Part shown: in pieces, positions 13,642-25,407 of the stretch
How positions within the stretch are numbered: the stretch's first letter is position 1
How the letters are laid out: every line of letters starts with the position of its first letter
Notes under the pieces: model-generated
The model's input: only the letters and a program-made list of their open reading frames with translations
The model's database searches: none
Told to the model about the DNA's origin: nothing
Origin: Diphasiastrum complanatum
Taxonomy: Eukaryota; Streptophyta; Lycopodiopsida; Lycopodiales; Lycopodiaceae
Assembly (NCBI GenBank): GCA_029204225.1
Contig: CM055102.1
Coordinates: 44,462,484 to 44,524,483, forward strand
DNA: 62,000 nt
Direction of reading: 5' to 3'
Made by a program: the position numbers and the translations under genes

Positions 13642-13646
13642 AAGGA
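13642..13646. repeat. Target site duplication AAGGA (left copy)
   Basis: AAGGA directly precedes the left LTR and is repeated at 18426-18430 directly after the right LTR, the 5-bp duplication expected for LTR-retrotransposon integration. Confidence 0.9.
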
Positions 13647-14480
13647 TGTGCAAAAAAGTACAAAAAAGACCAAGAGTGGATCCTAATCTGATCCTCAAGA
13701 GGGATTGGATATTAGATATACTTGATCTATTAATCTACATAACATTAAGATCAATCTAGATCAATTCTAGACATAAAATCCAAACAAGAACAATCATTTA
13801 TTGAAGGTAAATGTACTTGCTGGTTTCACACGTGTGAAACCCTGTCAGGGTATGGACTCCAACCTGAAAAACAAGTACACATTGATAGAACCTCAAAACA
13901 ATCAAAACAAATGCAGACAAATGGAGAGAATCACTCAAAATTGCTTCCAAAACCAAGATTGGTGTCTCACATTGATTATGGCCAAATGTGGCTCTATATA
14001 TACAATAAGTGGGAGCTCGTGGTACTGATCATCCTTATGATCCCACATGTGTGAAGGTGCTTTGTCATAAGATGATTCATCATGCAAAACTGACACTTGG
14101 ACAAAACCTTCTATTTTGAGCACTTTTGGTCCATTTTCCTTCTATATGGAGATCTACTTGGAAATCTTCTAGAAGTCAAAATTTGCCTACTTCAGCTTAT
14201 TCCACACATGTGAGCTATCCTCTACACATGTGATATGACACCTAACCAAAGGATGTGGCTCATGCAATCAATAGATTGATGCCATGTGTCATATGTCTAG
14301 AAAACTAGTTTTTGGCCTTTTTAGCCACTAGAACCTGAATTAAATCATATGTACAACCTATATGATTATGGTACATGACAAGTACACTATTTTCACACGT
14401 GGGAACAAGCTCCACACATGTGTGTTTATCTATATACAATATTTTTGGCCTCTACCAAGCTTATTTTTGCATTTTTCACA
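13647..14480 (-). repeat. LTR (3' LTR of the non-autonomous element)
   Basis: 834 bp, TGTGCAAAAAAG...TTTTTCACA. It contains the perfect 16-bp palindrome TTTCACACGTGTGAAA at 13824-13839 and five further CACATG/CACGTG-type palindromes, which are E-box/G-box-like. A TATATATA lies near 13995. Confidence 0.95.
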
Positions 14481-14500
14481 CTCCTCCTCAAAAATCTAGC
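14481..14500 (-). promoter_or_regulatory. Polypurine tract of the non-autonomous LTR element
   Basis: On the minus strand TTTTTGAGGAGGAG directly abuts the LTR start TGTGAAAAATGC, as expected for the plus-strand primer of reverse transcription. Confidence 0.85.
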
Positions 14501-14688
14501 TTGGTAGATCTAGCTTGATGGAAAAGATGATGATCTTGAACTTGACTCCATGGGCTGAATTGGTCTTTGCTGGTTCAAAAGGTGTGAAGATCAGCAAATG
14601 AGCTTGATGTTTATCTGAAATCACCATATCCATGATAGTGCTTCTTTGATGTTGACATCTTTGATGAGCTTGAGAGCTTTGCACCATC

Positions 14689-15836
14689 CTAGTACCTCCA
14701 AAATTGATTCCTTCCAATTTTCATGTAGATGCTTGACCTTGAGGCTTGCTCCTTCACATGAGATATGCTCCTTTTTCCCTTGAAATGTGACCACATGGGT
14801 TCAACCATGTTTCTTGAGTTTCTTTTTGGAATCACAACTTGAGAAGGTCTCTCCTCCTCAATCCTTAGCACACTTGAACCTTGAGATGACTCCTTAAGAT
14901 CATCTTTATGATGCTCCTTCTTGATGGAAATCCAAGACCTCCATGTCTCATAATGATCACAACAAGTATGACCATTCAATATGCACTTCCTATGGTTATC
15001 AAGATTACTTATGCTAGAAACATAAGTCCAAAAATCACCACAACTTGACATGATTTTTCCAATATTAAAATCAAAAGGCATTTCCATTTCAATAAGGCTA
15101 CCTACTTGCTTATGGATATAAGTGTCCACTTTGGATGCTCACTTATTCTCATAAGAAGTTTACAACTTGCCTTTAAGATTGAAAACTTACAATTTTCATC
15201 TTTATGAATGAACACATCATTCGTGATCTTATTGAAACCAAAAGATCCTACATTATGAAGATATTTACATTTCCTTGACTTCATAGCTAATGTAAGTTTA
15301 CAAGGAAAACATATTTTGCTACCTTTTAAGGCATCACACTCAACTGGCATTGCCTTAAGCCACCTTTGAGATACAAAAATTCCTTCAAAGCAAAATAGAT
15401 CTTCATAAGTTGACATGAGAGAATAAATGAAACTATTTTCATTTTGTGATTGATGCTCCTTATTCTTGATTGATATCTCTTGGATCATAACAATAAGTTT
15501 GAACTTATCTAAAGTTCCAAGCAAAATACTTTCCAAGAACATAAAATAAATCCAAGTTACTTTCATGAAAGTGACATCTATCTTTGCATCTTGAACCAAA
15601 CAATGCACTTCCAAATGAAAAATTTCAAAAGATTCAACATGTGTTGTGATGGACTCTTGAAGACAAATCTTGCAAGTCCTTGTGAGACTCCAATCCTCAT
15701 TCACCTTTCCACAAAGGAAACACCTTTCCTTGGACTTGTCCTTCTTGTATTTGCATTTTGAACTTGAAGCTCCATCCTTCACCTCGGCCCCTTGCTTTGG
15801 TTCTCCTTGGATGGATTGGTCTTCTTTTTGTAGCAT
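14689..15836 (-). CDS. Unrecognised Cys-rich ORFs of the non-autonomous LTR element
   Basis: A 244-codon ORF (15836-15102) overlaps a 146-codon ORF in another frame (15129-14689). The first starts with a Lys/Glu-rich, Ser-rich stretch and then CFLCG, about 13 residues and CKIC, two CxxC pairs as in a zinc ribbon. More scattered Cys/His residues follow. It is not a CCHC zinc knuckle of the usual gag form (the His is missing), and no retroviral enzyme motif is visible. The second ORF is rich in His, Ser and Lys and ends near the polypurine tract. They could be a decayed gag, a captured host-gene segment, or chance ORFs. Confidence 0.4.
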
Positions 15837-17577
15837 CTTGAGAAAAAATATCCTCCCTTGCCAAAAGGTTGCACTCAGGATCCTTTCTTTCCTTCAATAG
15901 GATGCCACCTATTGATGCCATGTGAATAAAAACATGTGATATGATTCTACAAATGTAATTTGTGACTTTCAAGAGACTAGATTTGAACATCTTTAACAAT
16001 CTAGAATGATCTACAAAAGATCTAGCTCACAAACCTAAGAATCAATCTTCACACTAATGACTAGTCACTTGGAAACTTTGCTTTGATCACTAAGACAAAA
16101 GCACACAATCTTTGAATCGAATCACAAAAGAAATCAGATCCAATCTCCTATTGAACTCATCAAATACCAATGACTCTTTCTTTTGAAAGTTGAAATGGAT
16201 ATGAAAAATATTTGACACCTAGATTTTCCTTTTCACTTGACTAGTTCACTTGAGATTCTTGAACGAAAGATGGGTTTTGTTTCAAATACATGAAAATCAA
16301 ACTTAATCACTTCTTTTGGACTCACTCTTGACCCAAATAATCTCACACTTGAGATTTAGAATGAATTTGATTTGATTTGACAACAAACTATACCACCAAT
16401 TTTTCACAAAGCTTAAAAATTTAGACAACTAGAGATTCACAAAGATCTCAACCATGCATGAATACTCAAATATGGACTCCTCCTCATTCTAGACATCCAA
16501 TGGGATCACAAATTGACCCTCACACTCTCACAAAGAAAGTTGAATAGAACTAATTTGAGTTTCATACATACTATGTCAATTTTTGCTCAACAAATTGAAT
16601 TCAATCACTCCTATTGGATTCCACCAATTACTCTGCCTTTTAAGACTTGGAATGAAATTCAAAATCAAAAGTTGTGATTTTTCTCACTAAGATATTGTGC
16701 TTCAAAGAGCTAATACGACTTAGAAAGATTTGATCACATAGGAGAAGACAAATTCTTCACCAATAACAACACATAATGAGCTTCTAGATCTTGCCCTCTA
16801 CAAAGGAAGGAACTCTTAGAAAATTGGATCTCTCTCTACACATTTGTCATAGACACCTTAATGATTCTTTTCAAACCTTACAATCACTCAAACAAATTGA
16901 GTAGGGTTGAACAATGTGACTTGGATCTCAATCTCTTTTCTAGAACTCTCAATTGAAGCCAATCTATGTCAAATTCTACAAAAGATTTGCATAGATGCTT
17001 TATATGCACTAGAAACTCTCAAAGGTTTCACTTGGAGGACAAATCCAAAGATTTTTTCTAGCAAATTGATGCTTCTAAACTTGACCCTATCACTCTTGAA
17101 CAAATCTAGAGTGATGGTACAATGGATTTCAACCTCTCACCTTGCATATCACTCCTTAATCTATGATTTTTAGGAAAATCTCTCTTAACTTCAACATGCA
17201 CTCAAAAAATCAGAGATGATCAATTAATGCACCTATTTCAAGCTTCAAATTTTATTTCTTGGCTGATCTAATCCAAGAACTAATCAAGGGATTAGATTCT
17301 CTATAGAAAATGCTTGATTTTGCACCAAAAATCTCTCAAATTGGGTGTGTGAGTCAAATTGTACAAATTTTTGAATTTTCTCAGCCAAAATCGGAGCTGT
17401 ACAGCCTCACACGTGTGAAAAGGGTTCCTACAACCCACAACAAGTTCTGGTCCAAAAATTTTGAGAATATCTATCAAATCCAACTTGCTACCCAAAATTT
17501 GACTAGTTTCCAAAAAACTGCTAATTTTGGCTTTGATTTGGATTAACCCTATCAATTTCAACAAAACCTCTTGTACT

Positions 17578-17591
17578 TGGCTCTGATACCA
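17578..17591 (-). promoter_or_regulatory. Primer-binding site (initiator Met tRNA type)
   Basis: The minus strand reads TGGTATCAGAGCC immediately after the LTR end at 17592. This is the standard complement to the 3' terminus of plant tRNA-iMet used by many LTR retrotransposons, and it fixes the element's orientation. Confidence 0.95.
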
Positions 17592-18425
17592 TGTGCAAAA
17601 AAGTACAAAAAGGACCAAGAGTGGATCCTAATCTGATCCTCAAGAGGGATTGGATGTTAGATATACTTGATCTATCAATCTACATAAGATTAAGATCAAT
17701 CTAGATCAATTCTAGACATAAAATCCAAACAAGAACAACCATTTATTGAAGGTAAATGTACTTGCTGGTTTCACACGTGTAAAACCCTGTCAGGGTATGG
17801 AATCCAACCTGAAAATCAAGTACACATTGATAGAACCTCAAAACAATCAAAACAAATGTAGACAAATGGAGAGAATCACTCAAAATTGCTTCCAAAACCA
17901 AGATTGGTGTCTTACATTGATTATGGCCAAATGTGGCTCTATATATACAATAAGTGGGAGCTCGTGGTACTGATCATCCCTATGATCTCACATGTGTGAA
18001 GGTGCTTTGTCATATGATGACTCATCATGCAAAACTAACACTTGGACAAAACCTTCTATTTTGAGCACTTTTGGTCCATTTTCCTTCTATATGGAGATCT
18101 ACTTGGAAATCTTCTAGAAGTCAAAATTTGCCTACTTCAGCTTATTCCACACATGTGAGTTGTCCTCTACACATGTGATATGACACCTAACCAAAGGATG
18201 TGGCTCATGCAATCAATAGATTGATGCCATGTGTCATATGTCTAGAAAACTAGTTTTTGGCCTTTTTAGCCACTAGAACTTGAATTAAATCACATGTACA
18301 ACCTATATGATTATGGTACATGACAAGTACACTATTTTCACACGTGGGAACAGGCTCCACACATGTGTGTTTATCTATATACAAGATTTTTGGCCTCTAC
18401 CAAACTTATTTTTGCATTTTTCACA
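17592..18425 (-). repeat. LTR (5' LTR of the non-autonomous element)
   Basis: 834 bp, same length as the left copy with about 22 substitutions and no visible indels. One of the substitutions breaks the 16-bp palindrome seen in the left copy (CACGTGTGAAA to CACGTGTAAAA). Confidence 0.95.
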
Positions 18426-18430
18426 AAGGA

Positions 18431-19545
18431 ATCATGCAAAAACGTGCAAACACCTCCCCAAGCTCAAAATTGATGCTACCAGCAGTCTTAAACCATCAAT
18501 TAGACATCCATGAAGCATTCATACTGATCCTAAGATACAATATAGGCTGAGAATGAAAATCTCTTGATTTGTAGAAGTCGAAATAGCTTCAAACTTGATG
18601 GAGATGGTGCATAAGCCACCGCCCATCAATTCACAGGTGATGGCTTGCTGGGAAGGTAAAAAGGAATGATAATCATGCTGTAATTAATTCCAAAATGATC
18701 TCCTTATGGATTTGGAGAGATCCATCCCCCACAAATCACCAAAAATGGTCATTTTTTGAACTTTTTTGACTTCCTACAAGTTCAATTGCTGGAATTCTTG
18801 GTTCTAACTTCAGGGAAAGCTTCAAAAGACTTTTGTCCACCTCTTTACAAGCTCTACATGGTGTTTTACAGCCACCTACTATCCAACTTTATGAGAAAAC
18901 AAGCAAAAATGATGATTTTTGGCTATTTTTTGGTTTTTTCATCACCATAAAGTGGAAATTCATGTCATACAACTCTTTCTCTAACACATGCAAACCAATT
19001 TACAGAATTGCAACCATCTAATTGATCTGATCTTGCTGGATTTTGGATCTTACTATCTATTTTGTGCCAAAAAGCATGAAAAACCAAGCAATTTTGACCA
19101 AAACATAGCCTAGAATAAAAAATTATTGGAAAGAACCGGCATGCATCATTAATGAACCCTAAAATGAAAGTACACTTGCTGGAAAAATTCAAATCTACCA
19201 AAAATTTGATCTACACAAGAAAAGGCTCCAAAAAAGCATCACAAATTGGCCTTCAAGGACAATTCTCCATAAAACCACAAAGAATCCAAAGAGTAATGGA
19301 TCTTAGCAACATGCAAAATGAAACTGGGATAGTACGCCCACTTGCACACTTGTTATCCACCTTGGAAGAGGAGCTGTCCGCTCTCTCTGTCAGAGGTCGT
19401 GCCTCCCCACACTCAAATTTGCTTGATCTAACTCGCTCGTGGATCGATTTGAGCACGATCTAAGGCCTGGACAAGGGTCGCCCTACTAATTCCAAGACTG
19501 TAGAGTGTTCACTCAAAAAATTCCGTGGAAAAACGGTGATTTTAG
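18431..19545. other. Non-coding flank between two LTR elements
   Basis: This is the continuation of the sequence into which the non-autonomous element inserted. The short ORFs here show no similarity I recognise, and no LTR partner for the copia that follows is present. Confidence 0.5.
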
Positions 19546-19589
19546 CTCAACTTGACAAAGTGGCTTTTTTCACCTTTTACCTGGTAAAA

Positions 19590-22500
19590 AGGGCCATTGG
19601 AAGAGTGAATGTCGCAAATTCATGACGGAACAAGACAAGGGGAAACCAAAACAAGCAGGTAACCTTGTCGATGAGGGTGAGATTGAAGACTCTAGCATCT
19701 TCATATCTGCACTGTCATCTAATCAAGATGATCAGGCATGGTATATTGACTCAGGAGCCACAAGACACATGACAGGTAACAAGAATTGGTTCAGTAGTTT
19801 GAAAGTGTTGGATAATGGAACATTTGTTTCACAAGCAAATGGTGAGGTGTGCAAGATCAAGGGGATAAGCACTGTTTCAATCCAACTACCTGATGACAAA
19901 AGCAAGATGATCGGGGAGGTACTTTACGTACCAAGTTTGAAGAAAAATCTACTTTCTGTTGGATTCATTACTGATCAAAAGTTGAAAGTAGAATTCGCCC
20001 ATGATCGTTGCTTTGTGAAGGATGTGAACCAAAAGTTCAAAGTTATTGCGGATGGAGTAAGAGAGTCCAATACAAAATTGTACAGGTTGAATGCTACAAT
20101 TAAGGGGCAACATGGACTTGTATCATCCATTCCATTGCAAATTGAGTTGTGGCATAAGAGGCTTGGTCACTTGAACTTGGGAAGCCTCAGTTTGATGAGA
20201 AAATTGGAGATGGTAACAGGATCGCCTACCATAGAAGATCACTTGAAATCGATGTGCGAATCCTATGTATATGGGAAGCAGCATTGAGAGAAGTTCAATA
20301 AAGGGGGTGTTGCAAGAGCAAAAATCATCCTGGATTTAATCCACACAGACTTATGCGGGCCTATGAGGACCATGTCCTTAGGTAAAGCCTTCTATTTCAT
20401 GACCTTTATTGATGATATGTCACGTAAGCCGTGGATCTACTTCTTGAAGAAGAAATCAGATGCATTTGATAACTTCAAGAGCTTCAAAGCATTGGTCAAA
20501 AATCAGACAGGTAGGAAGATCAAAGTCCAAAGATCAGATAGTGGAGGTGAGTACAAGTCTAATGACTTCAATAATCTTTGTGATCAATGTGGGATCAAAA
20601 GACAATTTACGCAAGCTCATACTCCTGCTCTCAATGGTGTAGCTGAGCGCAAGAATCGTACGATTGTGGAAAGTGCCAGATCTATGCTAGCTGAGATGAA
20701 ATACCAAAAGATTTTTGGTCAGAAGCATGTAGTACGGCAATCTATCTTCAAAATAGAAGTCCTACCATTGCCATACCAAAGATAACACCTGAGGAAGCAT
20801 TCACGAAGAATAAGCCAAAGGTGAACCACTTGCGAATCTTTGGATGTAAGGCCTTTGTACACATTCCTAAGGAAGAGAGATGTAAACTTGATGTAAAAGC
20901 TATCAAGTGCATATTCCTAGGATATAATGATCGTGTGAAGGGCTATAGATGTTTTGAACCAGTGGAAAACAAAATCCATATAAGCCGTGATGTTATCTTT
21001 GATTGATCCAAGATGTATGAAGACGAGGATGCTGAGAAGATAGACACATCCACTGGAAAAGATGGTATAGTGAGGATACCACCTGATAATGATCCATTCA
21101 TTGACCTTCCGAGTGATGAACATGAGGATACATCTCAAGATACTACTACTCAACCTCAAGAAACAGGTTGGAGAGGTAGGGACGAACCTTTGGTGCAAGA
21201 AGGATTGAAGTTGCAGGTGACAAACGCAAGGAGAAGGATGTAGCATGGGATACATTTTCACCAAGAAGCCGATCACCTGACAGGAAGCTCCATAATGGTT
21301 TGAGAGATTGTTGGAGAGCCGCGACATAGATGACTTTCCAGGATCATCTAACCAGGGAGAGCTACGAAGATCAACAAGAGAGAAGACACTACCTGAAAGG
21401 TATGAAGCAAATTATGCTCTCTTATCTAGCATTATTCAAAGCAAAGAACCTTCGACTTATGGTGAAGCGAAGGATGATGACATTTGGTTCAAGGCCATGG
21501 GAGAGAAGATGGAGTCAATTGCTAAACATAGCACATGGGACTTAGTAGGACCACAGTTGGCAAGAAACCCATTGGTTGCAAATGGGTATACAGGACTAAG
21601 TACCATGCAGATGGAAGTATAGCAAAGCGGTGAGTTAGAAGAAGAAGTGTTCATGGATCAACCTGAAGGCTTTGTAATGAAGAGACAGGAAAATAAAGTA
21701 TGTCGCTTGAAGAAAGCGCCTTATGGTCTTAAACAAGCACCACGTGCGTGGTATAGTAGGATTGATGCCTACTTTTGTTCAAAGGGGATGGTGAGAACAC
21801 ATTCTGATCCAAAGCTATATGTCTTATGCTTTGATGGTATGGTTGCTTTAATTGCTCTTTATGTTGATGACTTGATTATTGCGGAAAATAATCAAGAGAT
21901 GATAGACATGATCAAGAAAGACCTCATGGAACAATTCGAGATGACAGATTTCAGCCTGATGCATTATTGCCTTGGAGTAGAAGTGTGACAAAAAGGACAT
22001 GAAGTGGTTTAACACAGGTAAAGTATGTCAAAGAGTTGCTACACAGGTTTAGGTTGCAAGATTGCAAACCAGTAAACACTCCTATTGAACCAGGTAAAAA
22101 GCTTTCTAAGCTTGATGAGTCACAGTCATTTGATGCTACGCTGTATAGACAGTTAGTAGGGAGCTTGATTTACCTTACCACGACTAGACCAGATAAGGCA
22201 CTTCAGAATATGGCTTGATTTACAGGAAGCATGATGGTTTACCTGAGTTGTGTGGCTATGTGGATGCGGATTGGGGAGGGGCCTATGATGATCGTAGATC
22301 CACCATAGGGTATGTATTCCAGTTTTGTGGTAGTTGCTTTTCCTGGTCTAGTAAGAAGCAAAGTACAATTGCTCTTTCCACCATAGAAGCAGAGTATAAG
22401 GCAATGTGTAGTGTAGCACAAGAAGCTATATGGTTGAGACAAATCTTGGAAGAAATTGTCATGAAGCAGAAAAATCCCACGACTTTACATAGCGACAGTC

Positions 22501-22745
22501 AGAGTGGCATTCAGCTAGCAAAGAATCTAGTGTTCCATGCGAGAACTAAACACATTGAGATTCAGTATCACTTCATATGTGAGAGGCTGTTGAGTCGTGA
22601 AATTCATGTTGTTCATTATAGCACAGAAGAACAACTAGCTGATATTTCACTAAGCCACTTACTGGAGAAAAGTTTGATAAGTTTAGATCAAAGCTTTCTA
22701 TACTTAAAGTTTGTTGACTTTAAAGCTATGTATATGACTGTATAA
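19590..22745 (+). pseudogene. Ty1/copia polyprotein, 5'-truncated and broken
   Basis: Domains in order: a partial gag zinc knuckle (GHWKSEC, first CxxC lost) just before 19622; protease with WYIDSGATRHMTG near 19740; GAG-pre-integrase (LWHKRLGHLN) near 20150; integrase 20330-20785 with HTDLCGPM, RSDSGGEY and NGVAERKNRT, so all three DDE residues are present; reverse transcriptase from about 21640 with YVDDLIIA near 21865; RNase H 22215-22700 with DADWGG and STIEAEYKA. Protease-integrase-RT-RNase H order is diagnostic of copia. Breaks: a TGA after 20284, further stops near 20785, 21006 and 21241, and a deletion near 21615 that removes the N-terminal RT core including the first catalytic Asp block. 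Gag and the 5' LTR are absent. Inactive. Confidence 0.93.
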
Positions 22746-22756
22746 AAAGTAGACTC

Positions 22757-23045
22757 TACTTTAAGGGAGAGAGTTAGAATTAAAGTAGAATCGTTGTGTT
22801 ACTATATTGTGGGTCCTATCAGTGGATAAGGATCAGTTGGCCTTGCCACGAGGCAAGTCCACGGGACACGCGTCCCGCCAACGGCAACCTGGGTCATGCA
22901 TGGGTTGCTTGAGTGAACAACTATATGTACAGTGTAATTTCATTTTGAGAAATACAGTTGCTATGTGAGCTTGTTGTGGAGAGTGTTTTTTGTCTGTGTT
23001 ACTGTGTAGCATAATCTGTGTTCCTGTGCGAAGCAAATTCTAAGT
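22757..23045 (+). mobile_element. Polypurine tract and probable 3' LTR of the copia element
   Basis: After the last RNase H codons comes CTTTAAGGGAGAG, a polypurine tract. A segment of about 274 bp then begins AGTTAGAATT and ends AATTCTAAGT, degenerate inverted ends like the common TGTTAGAA...TTCTAACA LTR termini. No 5' LTR copy was found to confirm the exact limits. Confidence 0.6.
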
Positions 23046-23245
23046 AAATCTTGACCCAATCCATGGTAGTCATTAGGTCAACAAGGCAAAAGATTTTATC
23101 ATCAAGACCAGCAACATTACATGTAGCTATATCAGTAGAAGTAATAAGCTTGTGAGCCTCAATAGCTTTCTTTATGCAACAAATAACAATTTGAATAAAG
23201 GGGTTAGGAGGAGGAAGGGGATCCCCATAACCAAGTGCAACTACC

Positions 23246-23301
23246 CTATTTGTGAGAAATTGATATAGCTTTGATCTGTAGCATTCTAGATTGTGCTCTA
23301 G
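23246..23301 (+). repeat. 56-bp remnant of a copia LTR end (first copy)
   Basis: These 56 bases match 26085-26140 at 53 positions. The pair flank the copia-like interior, so this is best read as the last part of a truncated 5' LTR. The sequence upstream of the two copies does not match. Confidence 0.65.
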
Positions 23302-25222
23302 AACAAAGACAAAGGAGGAGTAGAAGATGATTCAACTCATTCTTCTATCTTCAAGAAGAAGACTCAAGAAGATCAAGCCAATTTTACCATAGAAGATTCA
23401 CGTGCAGGCATCTCTCATGATGTCTAGCTTCTCTTCTTTACCCTTTAATGATGTATCTTGGTATATTGATAGTGGTGCATCATCACACATGAGTTGCACT
23501 AAAAGTTTTTTTGTTTCACTAGAACCTTTTTAATAACTTAAAGATTCAATATACACAACTGTTGGTGATGCATGTTCAATTGAAGGAGTAGGAATTTGTT
23601 CCTTGAATCTTGCATCTTCTATGAGTTCATCACTTTCCAATGTACTTTATGTTCCTAATTTCACAAAGAATATGATTAGTGCTGGAAAGTTATTTGATGA
23701 TGGTTTTCAAGTGGAATTCAATGTCATTAATTGTTTCATAAAGAAAGGTGACGAGATTCTAGCAAGTGGATCTAGATACGGAAGCATTTTCAAGTTAGAT
23801 TTACAAGAGAATGCAAGTACTTGTGATTTTGCATTGATGACTTGTGTTTCCAAGGAGGAAGTATGGCACAGGAGGTTGCATGTTTCCAATTTCATATCTA
23901 TGTCTTCAATAGTCAAGGAGATCAAGTAAAACGTTGCTTATTCTATGGCAAAATCACATATGGATCCATATTTGATGTCTTCTACCAAGACAAAACATCC
24001 TTTGGAGTTGGTATACTCGGATGTTCATCTTTCTTTATCATTAAGCAAGGCAGGTGTCTCTTGCTTTGCATTTACTATTGATGGTTTCACAAGTAACCAA
24101 TGGCTATGTCTTGTCTCTTCAAGTTTAATGGTGCATGTATATTTTCCATCATACAAAGCTTTTTTGAGTTATGGAGCTATTGAAAGGATTGCACTATATG
24201 GAGTCTTGTTCGATTATAAGCCTAAGGTTGTCTACCTTAGTGTTCTTGAAGATTATTGCTTTGCATGTGGTTTCTTGGAAGGAAAGAAGAATGGAGCTCC
24301 AAGTCTATGGATCATGGTTGGATGCTTATTCACCAAGGAAGGCTACATAGCCTTTACACTCTCTATCTCGAAAGTATTTGAGCATGGAGAAGTTATTGAT
24401 TATGAAGATCTATTTTCTATCTTAGAAGGGGCCGAGGGCACATCATCTTATGATGCATCACAAGTCATTGCTATGGTGAGTAATCAAGCTGTGATGGGGT
24501 CGAGGTTTGAGGAGGAGTATCCTCAACATGCATGTCCAAAGAGATCTTCATCATTGAACAAGGCCAAGTCCTTGTTGTTCTTATTTCATGGAAAAGAAAG
24601 GATAAGTGAAGGTGGTATTCATTCTATTGTACTCACCTATGATTCTCTTTCTTTGGTTGATGTTGTATCTTGCTTAGTTGAGATTTGCTTATCTCAAAGA
24701 TCAAGTAAGACTATTCTAGTTTTGAATAAAGTCTTTCGTTTGGAATTGATTCTTGTCATTGATGACTTGATTATGTTTTCAAAACATCTAGAAAGCAAGA
24801 TATTGTATCGTCATTTGTATGTTCTTAAATTGAGCAAGAGCAAGAATGAGTCTAGTACTCATAGTTTGAAAAAAGAAGTTTTTTCATGTTTTGAGACATA
24901 TTGTGAACTTCTTTTGAGAGTAAGTGAAGCATCCAATGAGGACACTTACATCCTTAAAAAAGTATTTAGCCTCAATTTGATCAAGTTTGAGTATGATTTC
25001 AAGATTAGATCCATTTTGGATAGAGTTCATAATGTTTGGATTTATAAAGCTAGTGTGCTCTTGAATATTGCTCATGGTATAATCTTGATCAATATGGTCT
25101 TTGTGATCATGAGGAGGCATGGAATCCTCGGTTTTTTTAGATTCTTATGCAGCCATCTTCATGCATGTGGAGTTCTCAAGTCCAAAATCAGGATCAAACA
25201 TGGAGGAGGCATACCAACATAG
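23302..25222 (+). pseudogene. Chimeric copia interior: protease, GAG-pre-integrase, start of integrase, then an unrecognised ORF
   Basis: A copia protease (WYIDSGASSHMS near 23462) and GAG-pre-integrase region (VLYVPNFTKNMISAGKL, later EVWHRRL) are followed by the integrase beginning (HPLELVYSDVH near 24000; FTIDGFTSNQW near 24075). Two stops interrupt protease at about 23530 and one stop lies at about 23927. From about 24130 the frame stays open to 25222, forming a 425-codon ORF (23945-25222) whose last 360 codons no longer resemble integrase, RT or RNase H. It contains an Asp/Glu-rich patch and many aliphatic residues but no domain I recognise. Integrase catalytic core and all of RT are missing. 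Confidence 0.7.
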
Positions 25223-25407
25223 TGGCAAATTGGTGGAAATTTTTTCAAAGGCATTTGGAAAAGATTTCTATCAAAGAGATCTTATCGTGGATTTGGTATG
25301 CGTGCTGCTATGATGAATTCTTTGTTCATCTTCACTTCAGATGCAACACAAACAATTAACACACACAAATGATCTTCATCAACATCAGATAGATATATTT
25401 CAAGGAG

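Larger units (their letters stand above)
13647..18425 (-). mobile_element. Structurally complete non-autonomous LTR retrotransposon, 4.78 kb
   Basis: Two direct 834-bp LTRs (13647-14480 and 17592-18425) begin TG and end CA and are flanked by the 5-bp duplication AAGGA. The primer-binding site touches the right LTR (TGGTATCAGAGCC on the minus strand, complementary to the 3' end of initiator methionine tRNA), and a polypurine tract touches the left LTR, so the element runs on the minus strand. I count about 22 mismatches between the LTRs, roughly 97.4% identity, so insertion was not very ancient. The 3.1-kb interior has no protease, RT, RNase H or integrase motif. It must rely on another element's enzymes. 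Superfamily cannot be assigned without the pol domains. Confidence 0.93.

Noticed and set aside
17578-17591. tRNA-Met-like sequence next to an LTR
   Set aside because: Only the 3' terminal complement is present; it is a retrotransposon primer-binding site, not a tRNA gene. The same applies at 33384 and 46007.
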